DNA from: CAVRXQ01 sp963831155 | GTDB lineage: Bacteria; Actinomycetota; Acidimicrobiia; Acidimicrobiales; Bog-793 | Reading direction: 5' to 3' | Length of the DNA stretch: 64,000 nucleotides | Assembly: GCA_963831155.1 (NCBI GenBank) | Contig: CAWHOY010000006.1 | Location: 558,001 to 622,000, forward strand | Part shown: positions 41,174 through 50,398 of the stretch, piece after piece | How positions within the stretch are numbered: the first letter of the stretch is position 1 | Layout: every line of letters begins with the position of its first letter | The notes under the pieces: generated by a model | Databases searched by the model: none | Told to the model about the DNA's origin: nothing | Seen by the model: the letters and a program-made list of their open reading frames with translations, nothing else | Program-made: the position numbers and the translations under genes

Positions 41174-41353
41174 CGGACACCCTCCCTTCGGCTTCAGCCG
41201 AAATTAGGTGTCCACGAAAGCGGGGCAAGTCCAGCCTCCGAAATTTATGAGGTCGCGACTCAGAACATCCCGGTGTGGGCGGAACGAAACGCGACCTGTT
41301 GTCAAGGGCGCGAGCGGCGCCCGCGAAGGCGAGCGCCCGGATTCCCCGGGGCA

Positions 41354-41950
41354 TCAGTGGCTGTAAGGCAACCCCACAGGAATCAGCTTCCGGCAAGTCG
41401 AAAGCGCCCGTTGAAAGATCGGCGAGTTCGTGTCGATGCTCTTCGGCACCGCGATGTGGACATTGCCACCCGTGAACGTCGGATCGGGAATACTTGGGAA
41501 GCCGTGGGCGTGCATGCACGCGACGGCCTTCAAGTACTCAACCTCGTCGGCCTGGGGTATCCGCTGCATTCCGGGCGGGAGATCCGGGGACACGAGGTTC
41601 TGAGCGGCAAAAGGAAGATATCGCTCGCACGCGTCTACAGCGCCCGCGTATCGCGGAGTACCGATCCCGAGACTGGGCGACACCGTGAACCCGATCGTGT
41701 CGCCGTTCGCGGTCGGGTTCTGAAACTGAGGCTCGTCGTGCGAACGCATGCAGGAGCCGAACCGTGCGAACTGCGCATTTTCCGACGTCGAAGACGGCGA
41801 ACTTGTGGTGGTCGGCGGGCCAGCGTTCGCGACCCCCGGTGTGGACGACCCTCCACAGGCGGCAAACAGCACCGCGATACTCACCAGCGCTAGCCAGATC
41901 GTTACGACATGTCGGACGCAGCGAGGGCTGGTGCTTCGCTCAGGCGTCAC
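41354..41950 (-). CDS. Lipoprotein of the GntR-ABC operon
   Basis: 198 residues from GTG 41950, overlapping the permease stop. The signal peptide ends in the lipobox LFAAC (about residues 29-33). The mature part has SCMRSHDEPQFQNP and CMHAHGFPSIPDP, two similar C-M-x-x-H repeats, and ends IFQRALSTCRKLIP. This repeated pattern is common in actinobacterial lipoproteins next to ABC exporters. May be an accessory of the transporter; function unproven. Confidence 0.75.
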   Translation of the reverse strand: MTPERSTSPRCVRHVVTIWLALVSIAVLFAACGGSSTPGVANAGPPTTTSSPSSTSENAQFARFGSCMRSHDEPQFQNPTANGDTIGFTVSPSLGIGTPRYAGAVDACERYLPFAAQNLVSPDLPPGMQRIPQADEVEYLKAVACMHAHGFPSIPDPTFTGGNVHIAVPKSIDTNSPIFQRALSTCRKLIPVGLPYSH

Positions 41951-42686
41951 GGGTAACCACCATTCGGTAGGCCAGTGCGACGAGGGCTGCAGCCAACACA
42001 ACGAATACCCCGGTCTCGATTCCCTGGAAAACCCAGAATCGGTCGGCTGGCTGGTATATGAGCAAGCCGCGCCTACTGATCGAAAGCAACCAGGCGCCAG
42101 CCGGCGCATTCATGCTTACAGAAGCCGGTTTTGAAAACGGGCTCATGTAATGCGGACGGACAAGGACGGCGATCACGATGCGCACGGCGGCGAACGCTGC
42201 CAAGGTTGTCGCCATGGCGGGTAACACTCGTCGAATCATCGAACCCACGACGATGCCGAGCACGACGGCAAAGACCGAATACGCCACCGGAACGATCCCT
42301 TGGATATCGAACGGACCGGGCGCTAGGCGGGAGAGACCGAGTGAAACCTTGGAGAGACTCCCCCAGGTGACCACCGCGGTCACCGCTGCACCCCACACGG
42401 CCGCAGCGAGGATCGTCCAAAACAGATTGCTGCTCAACCAGCGACGTCGCGTGACGCATTGGGTCCAGGCGAGGCCGTTCGTTCCGTCCTCGAACTCCTT
42501 GGCAAGCGTTGGCGCACCCCAGAAGAGTCCGAGGAGAAGCGGCACGACGATCGTGGCTAAGTCGATCGCCTGGATGGCGTGGGTGTCGGCTTTCGGAATG
42601 AGCAACAGCGCGGCCGTGAGAGCGATCAGGGACCCTCCGGCGATGAGCAGCTGACCTCGATGAAGGCGCCACATCAAGTGGGTCAT
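41940..42686 (-). CDS. ABC transporter permease
   Basis: 248 residues, about six membrane spans (for example LLIAGGSLIALTAALLLIPK; LATIVVPLLLGLFWGAPTLA; FQGIETGVFVVLAAALVALA). FEDGTNGLAWTQCVTRRRWL is typical of ABC-2-like permeases. Overlaps the ATPase gene by four bases and the lipoprotein gene by eleven. Pairs with the ATPase as an exporter or peptide-sensing transporter. Confidence 0.85.
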   Translation of the reverse strand: MTHLMWRLHRGQLLIAGGSLIALTAALLLIPKADTHAIQAIDLATIVVPLLLGLFWGAPTLAKEFEDGTNGLAWTQCVTRRRWLSSNLFWTILAAAVWGAAVTAVVTWGSLSKVSLGLSRLAPGPFDIQGIVPVAYSVFAVVLGIVVGSMIRRVLPAMATTLAAFAAVRIVIAVLVRPHYMSPFSKPASVSMNAPAGAWLLSISRRGLLIYQPADRFWVFQGIETGVFVVLAAALVALAYRMVVTRDA

Positions 42687-43591
42687 CGCGCACGTCCGAG
42701 CTCGACAAGCTGACCCTCCGACAGAGCTTCCTCTTGTTCCATGTAGGCGAGCACGATGTCCTCCAATCCCACCTCGGACACCTCCCAGGACGGGTCGAGG
42801 ACCGGACCGTGCGCGCGCACGAGAAGGCGCGTCTGTTTGGTCGTCTGGGTCGCCTTGACGACTGCGAGGCGGGGTTCGAGCTCGTGCAGACCCCGGCGCG
42901 GGCCGACGAGGGCCCGGTGTTGGTCGAGGAGCTCACCGATGTAGCCGCACAGCTGGGTTCGCGAAGCGCTTAGGAGGATCAAGTGATCGCAGACACGCTC
43001 GAGATCGTGGAGCAGGTGCGACGACACGACGACTGAGAGATTCTCCTCGGCGACCGCCGCGGTGAGCGACGCCAAGAACTCTCGACGGGCTAACGGGTCC
43101 AACGCGGCCATCGGCTCATCGAGCAGCAGGAGCTGGGGACGCTTAGCCAAGACGAGACTCAGGCCAACTTGGGCCCGCTCGCCACCTGAGAGTGTGGCAA
43201 CCGGTCGGTTCAATGCGATCCTCAACGCGTTGAGTCGAGCGCGGGCTGCAGGGGCATCCCAGTCGCGATTGAGGTGCCCGCCGATCTCCAGGTGGTCGTC
43301 GGCGCTGAGCCGCTTGTAGAGGGGCACATCTTGGGCGAGGTAGCCGATGCTCGCTAAAAACTCCTCGCTCTGTTCTGGTACTCGGCCGAGTACCTCGGCT
43401 TCACCCGCACTCGGCGCACACAGCCCGACGAGGAGCTTGAGCAAGGTCGTCTTTCCCGCTCCATTCGGCCCGACCAATGCCGTGACGTGACCACGCGGTA
43501 CCGACACCGAGAAGTCCTGGAGTGCCCAATTGGAGCCGTAGCACTTGCCCAATCCAGTCGTGTGGATCGCCGGTGCGTCGTGCATGTTCAC
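42683..43591 (-). CDS. ABC transporter ATP-binding protein
   Basis: 302 residues. Walker A GPNGAGKTT (41-49), signature LSGGE (134-138) and Walker B LLLLDEP (154-160) are all present. A C-terminal extension of about 70 residues follows. YtrB-like in context: GntR regulator upstream, permease downstream, all overlapping by four bases. Confidence 0.92.
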   Translation of the reverse strand: MNMHDAPAIHTTGLGKCYGSNWALQDFSVSVPRGHVTALVGPNGAGKTTLLKLLVGLCAPSAGEAEVLGRVPEQSEEFLASIGYLAQDVPLYKRLSADDHLEIGGHLNRDWDAPAARARLNALRIALNRPVATLSGGERAQVGLSLVLAKRPQLLLLDEPMAALDPLARREFLASLTAAVAEENLSVVVSSHLLHDLERVCDHLILLSASRTQLCGYIGELLDQHRALVGPRRGLHELEPRLAVVKATQTTKQTRLLVRAHGPVLDPSWEVSEVGLEDIVLAYMEQEEALSEGQLVELGRAR

Positions 43592-44004
43592 GCTGTTCTC
43601 TCAACCCGCGAGCTGGACAGCGTTGCGCGCAGCATCGCCTCTATGGACTCGTCGTCGAGACCCTCATCCCGCGCCGACTGCACCCACCGTTCGAGCCTCC
43701 GGGCCAAGCGTGCCTGGATGTCGGGCGGCGGGCCCGAAGGACGCCGAGAGACGAATGTGCCCACACCTTGGCGGCCTTCCACGAGGCCTTCGTGTTCGAG
43801 CTGCCAATAGGCCTTCATGACCGTGTTTGGGTTGATGGCCACCTCCGCCACCACCTCTTTCACCGTCGGCAGCTTGTCGCCAACGTCCAAGATCCCCATC
43901 CGGATGGCCTGCTTCACCTGTTGTGCCAGCTGCAAGTACGCGGGCACTCCGGAGTCCGGGTTCAGCTGAAAGCTGATCGACTGCGTTAGTACTTCTCTAC
44001 TCAT
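43588..44004 (-). CDS. GntR-family regulator, YtrA type
   Basis: 138 residues: winged helix (VPAYLQLAQQVKQAIRMGIL, DKLPTVKEVVAEVAINPNTV, then AYWQLEHEGLVEGRQGVGTF) with a short helical tail instead of a large effector domain, as in YtrA regulators of ABC operons. First gene of the operon. Expected to repress its own operon and respond to envelope stress or peptides. Confidence 0.9.
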   Translation of the reverse strand: MSREVLTQSISFQLNPDSGVPAYLQLAQQVKQAIRMGILDVGDKLPTVKEVVAEVAINPNTVMKAYWQLEHEGLVEGRQGVGTFVSRRPSGPPPDIQARLARRLERWVQSARDEGLDDESIEAMLRATLSSSRVERTA

Positions 44005-44461
44005 CTAGAGAACACTAGAAGAGCGTACTGCAAGAGTCAAACGCTGCGATTGGCTCGCGTGTCCTATTAACGCGCGCCTGCATTGGCGCGCCACAAGCGA
44101 GTTGCGGATATTCGCCGCCACGGCGCCAGCATGGCTGCGTTTGTCCGGAAGGGGTCGCTGACGGCACCGTCGCCAGCGTCGAGTCCGTGGCTGCTCTGGT
44201 TATGAGCGGCACTCAGTCGGCACCGCAGCCGCGCTTCGGCTGCTTCCCAAAAGCGCAACGGGAACGTTGCGCTTTTGTATTGCCAGGCGGAAAGTGGCAG
44301 TTCGTCGAGGCGCACGCCGCGTCAGGGCACCCGCTGCGTGACCTGCGGGGCTCGAGCCGGCGGGGTTCTCTCTCCACCAACCCCCGACCCCAACCCGACC
44401 GTCAACCAAGCCCAGATCTCGAATAGACGTCGCGTGAGCAGTTACGAGAGGTCCCCTGCGG
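44005..44461. other. Intergenic stretch with two hairpins
   Basis: No supportable gene. Contains GCAGCCG-CGCTT-CGGCTGC (44225-44243) directly before the terminator at 44249-44276. A small RNA ending at that terminator is conceivable, but no known family fits. Confidence 0.35.
44249..44276. terminator. Intrinsic terminator with GGAA loop
   Basis: A perfect 12-bp stem (AAAAGCGCAACG and its complement) around GGAA, with A and T tracts at the two sides, so it can act in both directions. Confidence 0.8.
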
Positions 44462-45349
44462 TCAGATACGTTCCAGTGCTCCACCGTCGAACAGGGGCAC
44501 GACGCCGAATAACGCCTCGTCCTGCTCCAATTCGTCCTCCTCTGGAGGCGGTTTAGGAGTAGCCGCTGCCTTGAGAACGCTACGGAGAGTTGTGAAGTCG
44601 GAAGACGAAATGAGGAACAGATCTCGCCGCGCGAGCACGTAGCTCACCGCGCGCCCGATTGCGCCTTCATCGGCGAGAGGTTCGTACCAGCTGAGACGGT
44701 CCTCGCTCGGGGTGTTCGAGTACGGCCAGCGACGTCGCGCGATCGCCTTGATCGTCTGCACCGCGATACCCCGTTGTTCGCAAACGGCAAGGACTCCCTC
44801 GAAATCGCTTCGGTACGTGCAGTCCGACATCAGCGAGTAGTTGTACGGCAGAAGCACTGAGTCGTAGTCGAAGCGCTCGAGACTGCGCAGATGCATGCGC
44901 GCGATGCGCAGGCCGTGGCCCGTCACGCCGATGAACCGGGTCAACCCTTCATCCCGCGCCCGAACGAGCGCCTCGAGTGCACCGCCTGGACCGTGCGCCG
45001 TTTCCCATTCGTCCTCTTCGACGAGGTTGTGATGTTGAATCAGATCGACGCGTTCAACGCCGAGTCTCGCGAGCGAACGTTCAAGGCTCGCTCTCGCCCC
45101 GCCCGCGGTTCGCTCGTCTGTCTTTGTCGCAAGAAAGAAGTCGTTCCGGCGGCTCCGCAGCCATGGTGCGAGCCGCAATTCGGCATCGCCGTAACTCGCT
45201 GCGGTGTCGAGGTGGTTGATGCCAAATTCGTCGAGGACCGGGAGAAGGCGATCAGCAGTCGACTGGTCGACCGCCGCGAGGCCCGCCGATCCGAATATGA
45301 CGCGGGAGCTTCCATGGCCGGTGCGCCCGAACGGACCACGCTCGATCAC
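44462..45349 (-). CDS. Aldo/keto reductase family protein
   Basis: 295 residues from GTG 45349. GINHLDTAASYGDAELRLAP holds the catalytic Asp and Tyr. ATKTDERTAGGARASLERSL, VDLIQHHNLVEEDEWE and GVTGHGLRIARMHL follow the barrel pattern, with the catalytic Lys and His-type positions visible. NADPH-dependent carbonyl reduction is likely; the substrate is unknown. Confidence 0.85.
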   Translation of the reverse strand: MIERGPFGRTGHGSSRVIFGSAGLAAVDQSTADRLLPVLDEFGINHLDTAASYGDAELRLAPWLRSRRNDFFLATKTDERTAGGARASLERSLARLGVERVDLIQHHNLVEEDEWETAHGPGGALEALVRARDEGLTRFIGVTGHGLRIARMHLRSLERFDYDSVLLPYNYSLMSDCTYRSDFEGVLAVCEQRGIAVQTIKAIARRRWPYSNTPSEDRLSWYEPLADEGAIGRAVSYVLARRDLFLISSSDFTTLRSVLKAAATPKPPPEEDELEQDEALFGVVPLFDGGALERI

Positions 45350-45549
45350 GCCGTCATCGTAAGTCGGTCATCACCGACGGGGGATCGCGAACGGGATCGT
45401 CGTCTTTCGCTAGCTGTGGCCGAGACCTGTGACTCCCGCGATCGGCCGCGCTGAGAAGCAGGCACCAACGGCGCGCTCGATGTCGTCGACCCCTGTCGAG
45501 GGCGCGCTTCGCGGGTTGTGCTCCGGATCGCGGCGCGACTTCCCGATAT

Positions 45550-46149
45550 CTACGAAGTCGGAGCGGTACCGGGTGGACGGGGTGGAAACCGTCCCATTTC
45601 GGCTCCGACCTTCTTGCCGATGTTTGCCACGTGGAGATGGATTTCGTCGAGAAGGTCCGTACCCTTCTTTACTTCCTCGGTGAGTGTGGTGTTTTCGCCG
45701 ATCAAATTCTGGACGTCTTGAATAAGCGTCTTGATGTCATCGGTGTTCTTCTCAGTGTGGACGGCGATCTCAGACGAGATCGAATCGGCGCGTTTCGCCG
45801 CGATCAGCAGTGCGGCTGCCTGTACGCCCGCCAGCATCGAAAGGAACAAGTTCAACAGGATGTAGGGGTACGGATCGAATGCCTTGTGGTGGAGAACTCG
45901 CTGCAGAAGAAACGTGTTCACGAGCGCCCAGAGGATCATCACCGCGAAGAAACTGAAGACGAAGGGCCACGAGCCCATCATGTTCCGCATCCGGTCGGCC
46001 GCCCGCTCTCCAAGCGTGAGCTGCTCGCCGGTGCGGACTCCGGGGTGTTTGTGCCAAATGCTTTGCCAGCCGGCCGCGGGCATGTGGCGATGGTCGCACA
46101 CCGTCGTCGAGCACCGTGGGATTGTCCGAGGATCGATCGAGGCGGCCAA
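45550..46149 (-). CDS. DUF1003 membrane protein
   Basis: 199 residues; start could be internal. Two membrane spans (WPFVFSFFAVMILWALVNTF; YPYILLNLFLSMLAGVQAAA) carry the family motif FDPYPYILLNLFLSMLAGVQ. A coiled-coil tail follows (KNTDDIKTLIQDVQNLIGEN). DUF1003 proteins have no established function. Confidence 0.85.
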   Translation of the reverse strand: MAASIDPRTIPRCSTTVCDHRHMPAAGWQSIWHKHPGVRTGEQLTLGERAADRMRNMMGSWPFVFSFFAVMILWALVNTFLLQRVLHHKAFDPYPYILLNLFLSMLAGVQAAALLIAAKRADSISSEIAVHTEKNTDDIKTLIQDVQNLIGENTTLTEEVKKGTDLLDEIHLHVANIGKKVGAEMGRFPPRPPGTAPTS

Positions 46150-46208
46150 GAGACATCAATGGCGCGAACAAGAACTAACTAAAGGAACCGAGGACTTCCG
46201 ACGGCCTC

Positions 46209-47543
46209 GTGGTTGGACCGGCCCGCTACGTTGCGGAGGTGCCAACACAGACGAGGTCTCGCAGGCTTGAGACTTCCCGCCTCGGCAACGGCCTACGCGT
46301 GGTGATAGCGCCCGACAGCGCTGCGCCCCTCGTCGGGGTCGCGGTCGCGTACGACGTCGGGTGGAGATCCGAGCCGGAAGGGCGGACCGGTTTCGCGCAC
46401 CTCTTCGAACACATGATGTTTCAGGGTTCGCGCAACGTCGGAAAGGTCGAGCACATCCGGCTCGTCGAGTCATCGGGCGGAGTGTTCAACGGGCACACCC
46501 TCGCCGACCTGACGGCCTACTACGAGACGTTGCCGTCGGCGGCGCTCGAGCTCGCGCTGTTTCTCGAGGCCGACCGGATGGCGGCGCCGGCGATCACCGA
46601 GGAGAACCTTCGCAACCAGATCGCTGTCGTCGAAGAAGAGATCAAGGTCAACGTTTTGAACCAGCCCTATGGCGGATTCCCCTGGGTCATGCTTCCGGAA
46701 CTCGCCTTCGACACGTACCCGAACTCGCACAACGGCTATGGCGACTTCTCGCAGCTCGAGGCAGCGACCGTCGAGGACGCGATCGACTTCCACAAGCGCT
46801 ACTACTCCCCGGAGAATGCGGTCCTCGTGGTCGCGGGGGACTGTGAACCTGGCGAGGTCATGCGTCTTGTCGAGCACCACTTCGGCGCGATCCCGCGGGT
46901 CGCGACACCGCCGCACGGGCCGTGGCGCGAACCTCCGCTCGCAGAATCGCGCCGCAAGGTGGTCAATGATCCGCTCGCCCCGCAGCCGGCGTTCGCGATC
47001 GGGTTGCGCACGCCCGATCCGATCGCCGAATTCGACCACAACCTCGCGTACTCGATCGTGGCAAGTGTTCTCGCCAGCGGCGACGCGAGCCGACTGCGCA
47101 GCCGACTCGTGCACAAGGACCGCATTGTGACCGACGTCGGTTGTCTGCTCGGCGAATTCGGCGACGACGCGATCATCATGCGCGATCCGGTGCTGTTCCA
47201 GGTCGTCGTTCATCACCCGGGTCTGAAAAAGACCGAACAGATCGTCCGTGTGATCGACGAAGAGGTCACCAGGCTCGCCGAAGAGGGCCCGACACAAGAT
47301 GAGCTCGATCGGGTGGCGATCGGGTGGCGATCGGGATTCTGGCGGGCGCTCGATTCCCTCTTGCAACGCTCAGTGACGCTCGCGAGCCTCGAGGTGATCC
47401 ACGGACGCGGCGCGTTGATCGACGAGATCCCGGAACGAATCGCTGAGATCACCGCGACAGAGGTCGCCGCGGCGGCGGCGGATCTCGCCGCACAGCAACA
47501 GGCGATCGTCGAGATCCGCCCTTCTCGTGGACGCGGCCGATGA
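46209..47543 (+). CDS. M16 zinc metallopeptidase, catalytic subunit
   Basis: 444 residues from GTG 46209 (GTG 46239 is an alternative). The inverted zinc motif H64-L-F-E67-H68 and the downstream Glu in VVEEEIKVN (about 143) complete the active site. NGLRVVIAPDSAAPLVGVAV is the usual first strand. The first of two M16 genes overlapping by four bases; the pair forms a clamshell peptidase as in bacterial two-subunit M16B enzymes. Substrates probably peptides. Confidence 0.92.
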   Translation: MVGPARYVAEVPTQTRSRRLETSRLGNGLRVVIAPDSAAPLVGVAVAYDVGWRSEPEGRTGFAHLFEHMMFQGSRNVGKVEHIRLVESSGGVFNGHTLADLTAYYETLPSAALELALFLEADRMAAPAITEENLRNQIAVVEEEIKVNVLNQPYGGFPWVMLPELAFDTYPNSHNGYGDFSQLEAATVEDAIDFHKRYYSPENAVLVVAGDCEPGEVMRLVEHHFGAIPRVATPPHGPWREPPLAESRRKVVNDPLAPQPAFAIGLRTPDPIAEFDHNLAYSIVASVLASGDASRLRSRLVHKDRIVTDVGCLLGEFGDDAIIMRDPVLFQVVVHHPGLKKTEQIVRVIDEEVTRLAEEGPTQDELDRVAIGWRSGFWRALDSLLQRSVTLASLEVIHGRGALIDEIPERIAEITATEVAAAAADLAAQQQAIVEIRPSRGRGR

Positions 47544-48871
47544 CGACGATCGAGCGCCCGCCGATTCGCGATCTTGTCCCACCGAAGGCGCCGGCGATCG
47601 CTTCGACCGACGTGTCGGGTGAGCTGCACCTCGTGTCGGTGCGCCGACCGAGCGTCCCGCTTGTCGAGGTTCGCATCGTCTTCCCGCTCGGATCTGAGCA
47701 GATCTCGAATCCCGCCGAGCCGCTGATGCTTTCGGAGTCGTTGCTCGCCGGCACCGAGGATCGCGACCGAGACGAGATCGCGTCGGCCGTGGAACGACTC
47801 GGCGGTTCGCTCGGCGCGCACCTCGATCGTGACGCCTTCATCATCGGCGGATCGGCAATCTCGTCGAACGTCGTCGAACTTCTGCAGTTGATCGCTGAGG
47901 CCCTTGCCGGCGCGACGTACCCGGCGTCAGAGGTGAGCGCCGATCGTGCCCGCACCGCGGACGAAATCGCGATCGCGCTCAGCCGTCCAGAGGCGATCGC
48001 CGGCGAGATCTTCGACGAGGCGCTCTTTCCGGGACATCCGTATTCGACTCGCATCCCGCGACCGGCTGCGATCCGTCGCGTCACGAGCCCCGCCCTTCGC
48101 GATCTGCATCGCAAAGTTCTCTCGGCCCGTGGAGCGAGCCTCGTGGTCGTCGGGGACGTCGACACGAAGAAGGTGCCCGGCATCGTCGAGGACGCGCTCG
48201 GTGAGTGGATCGCCCACTCCCGTCGCAAGGCGACGAGGCTCCTCCGAATCCGAGCCATCGCACCCGGTCCACTCCGCCTCAGGAACCGACCGGGTGCCGT
48301 CCAGAGCAATCTGCGCATCGGCGGAATCGCTCCGGACCGGATATCGCCCGATTGGCCGGCGATGGTGCTCGCGACGTTGGCGACGGGGGGGATGTTCACC
48401 TCTCGTCTCGTCGAGAATCTCCGCGAACGCAACGGGTACACGTACTCTCCGCGACTTCGGGTGCATCATGGGCGCGCCGGTTCGGTGTCGACGTTTTCCG
48501 CCGAGGTGGCGACCGATGTCACCGCTGCGGCGATAGTCGAGACGCGCTACGAATTGGGACGCGTCGCGACCGTCGGGATCAGACAGGACGAACTCGATGC
48601 GGCGCGGCGCTACGCGATCGGATCCTTCTTGTACTCGACCGCGACGCAAGCAGGCCTGGCCTCGACGCTCGCGCGGCTGCTCGCCGACGACGTCGGGCCG
48701 GGTTACCTCGGTGCGTACCCGGCACGTTTGAGCCGCGTCACCTTGGCCGAAGTGAACGAAGCCGCCCAGCGGTACCTTGCGCCGTCGAGACTCTCGACGA
48801 TCGTCGTCGGCGACGGGGATCGGGTGATACCGCAGCTCGACGTGGTCGAGGAGTCGATCGAATCCGTGTAG
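47540..48871 (+). CDS. M16 peptidase-like, non-catalytic partner subunit
   Basis: 443 residues, no HxxEH motif. LVENLRERNGYTYSPRLRVH carries the R/Y pair of the substrate-binding partner in M16B heterodimers. Overlaps the catalytic subunit gene by ATGA, supporting equal expression of both subunits. Confidence 0.9.
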   Translation: MTTIERPPIRDLVPPKAPAIASTDVSGELHLVSVRRPSVPLVEVRIVFPLGSEQISNPAEPLMLSESLLAGTEDRDRDEIASAVERLGGSLGAHLDRDAFIIGGSAISSNVVELLQLIAEALAGATYPASEVSADRARTADEIAIALSRPEAIAGEIFDEALFPGHPYSTRIPRPAAIRRVTSPALRDLHRKVLSARGASLVVVGDVDTKKVPGIVEDALGEWIAHSRRKATRLLRIRAIAPGPLRLRNRPGAVQSNLRIGGIAPDRISPDWPAMVLATLATGGMFTSRLVENLRERNGYTYSPRLRVHHGRAGSVSTFSAEVATDVTAAAIVETRYELGRVATVGIRQDELDAARRYAIGSFLYSTATQAGLASTLARLLADDVGPGYLGAYPARLSRVTLAEVNEAAQRYLAPSRLSTIVVGDGDRVIPQLDVVEESIESV

Positions 48872-48957
48872 TGCGACCGAAGCGTCTCTCGCGACGTGTG
48901 TGAGCAGGTGATCGAGACGGGGGCGGCCGCCGCGCCGCGAGATGCCACGATGCTTTG

Positions 48958-50232
48958 ATGCCCGAGTCCTCCGAGCGCATCCCCGGGAACATCCGCGTCC
49001 TTTTGGCGGCGAACTTCGTCTCGGTGCTTGGAAGCGGTCTCACCCTGCCGTTCCTTTTGATCTACCTGCACCAGGTCCGTGGGATCTCCCTAGGGATCGC
49101 CGGCCTGCTCATCGGCGGGACGGCCGTCATCAGCCTCCCGGTCGGACCGGCGACCGGGATGCTCGTCGATCGGATCGGTCCGCGCATCGTCTGTGCCTCG
49201 GCGCTCACCTTCGAGGCAATCGGCACGCTGGGCCTGATCCTGGTCCGCAGTCCCCTCTCGGCACTGCCGGTGATGGTGATCTACGGAGTGGCGAACGGCG
49301 CGACATGGCCGTCGTGGAACGCGCTCTTCGCCGTCCTCGTCCACGACGAGCATCTCCGTCCGCGGGTCTTCGCGCGCAACTTCCAGCTGTTGAACCTGGG
49401 CCTCGGTACCGGGGCGATCGTCGCGGGGTTCATCGTGCACGTCTCTAACCCGCGATCCTTCGAGCTCATCTACTTCGTCGACGGGATCACATATGCCGCG
49501 ATCGTCGGCGCGCTGATCGCGATGCCATCCTCGATGTTCACCCGCCCGGGGGTGAGCGCCCACGCCGCACCCGCGCACCCCAAGGGCGGGTACCGGGCGG
49601 TGTTCGCGGACCGTCGATTCGTGCGGTATCTCGTGGCGATGGCGCTGATGATGTTCGCCGGGTACGCGGCGGTTCAGACCGGGTTCGTCGGCTACGCGAC
49701 CTCAGTCGTCCACTCCGGGCCGCGCGTGATCGCGTGGGCGTTCGGCGTGAACACCGGCTTGATCGTCGCGCTGCAGCCGATTGCCTTGCGACTCATCGGC
49801 CGGATGCGCCGCTCGACCGCGCTGTCGTTGTGCGCGGCGCTCTTCGGGAGCTCCTGGGTCGTGCTTGCGATCGGAGGACTCTTCCCGCGCACCTTGACCG
49901 GCAGCGCCCTCGTCGTCACGATGTTCGGCCTGTTTTCGTTGGGCGAGGTGTTGCTGGCACCAGTCGGTGCACCGATCGTCGCGATGATGGCGCGGCCCGA
50001 GCTTCAGGGCCGCTACATGGCGACCGCGTCGAGTGTCGTCACGGTGACGAGCGTTCTTTGCTCGCCGATCGCCGGCGTGCTGCTCGGCGCGGGACTTGAC
50101 GACATCTTCTTGGGCGTGCTCATCGGCTGTAGCGCGGCCGCGATCGCGGCGTTCGCTTGGATGCGGCAGTCACTCTCTCCCGAGATCGACAATGTTCTCC
50201 CGCTCCCGGCCGCGGCCCCGGTTGAGGCGTGA
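48958..50232 (+). CDS. MFS transporter
   Basis: 425 residues from ATG 48958. About 12 membrane spans; loop motif LIGGTAVISLPVGPATGMLV followed by DRIGPRIVCASAL (D-R-x-G) between spans 2 and 3. Drug or metabolite efflux is the likeliest role; the substrate cannot be read from sequence. Confidence 0.88.
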   Translation: MPESSERIPGNIRVLLAANFVSVLGSGLTLPFLLIYLHQVRGISLGIAGLLIGGTAVISLPVGPATGMLVDRIGPRIVCASALTFEAIGTLGLILVRSPLSALPVMVIYGVANGATWPSWNALFAVLVHDEHLRPRVFARNFQLLNLGLGTGAIVAGFIVHVSNPRSFELIYFVDGITYAAIVGALIAMPSSMFTRPGVSAHAAPAHPKGGYRAVFADRRFVRYLVAMALMMFAGYAAVQTGFVGYATSVVHSGPRVIAWAFGVNTGLIVALQPIALRLIGRMRRSTALSLCAALFGSSWVVLAIGGLFPRTLTGSALVVTMFGLFSLGEVLLAPVGAPIVAMMARPELQGRYMATASSVVTVTSVLCSPIAGVLLGAGLDDIFLGVLIGCSAAAIAAFAWMRQSLSPEIDNVLPLPAAAPVEA

Positions 50233-50398
50233 CGAAGCGCCGATGGTGCGTGATTCGTACGGTGCGTACTGTCACCGCTACGGAACTGACGTCGCATCTT
50301 CGACCCAACGGTCCTGACGGAGCCGTCGACGCCGCACCCGGCGCGCGCGCTGGAAAAGAGACCGAACGCCCCTGCGCGGTCGTCGCGGCGGGGAACTG

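Larger units (their letters stand above)
38188..41233. mobile_element. IS3-family element, interrupted by an IS256-family element
   Basis: Terminal inverted repeats lie at 38188-38212 and 41209-41233 (20 of 25 bases matching, outer ends TGGA). The flanking GCC on both sides (38185-38187, 41234-41236) is a possible 3-bp target duplication. Removing the nested element and its duplication leaves 1250 bp, the normal IS3 size. OrfB is split, so this copy is dead. Confidence 0.9.

Noticed and set aside
44041..44248. A structured non-coding RNA such as tmRNA, RNase P RNA or 6C RNA before the terminator
   Set aside because: None of the diagnostic sequences of those families is present; only simple hairpins are seen.
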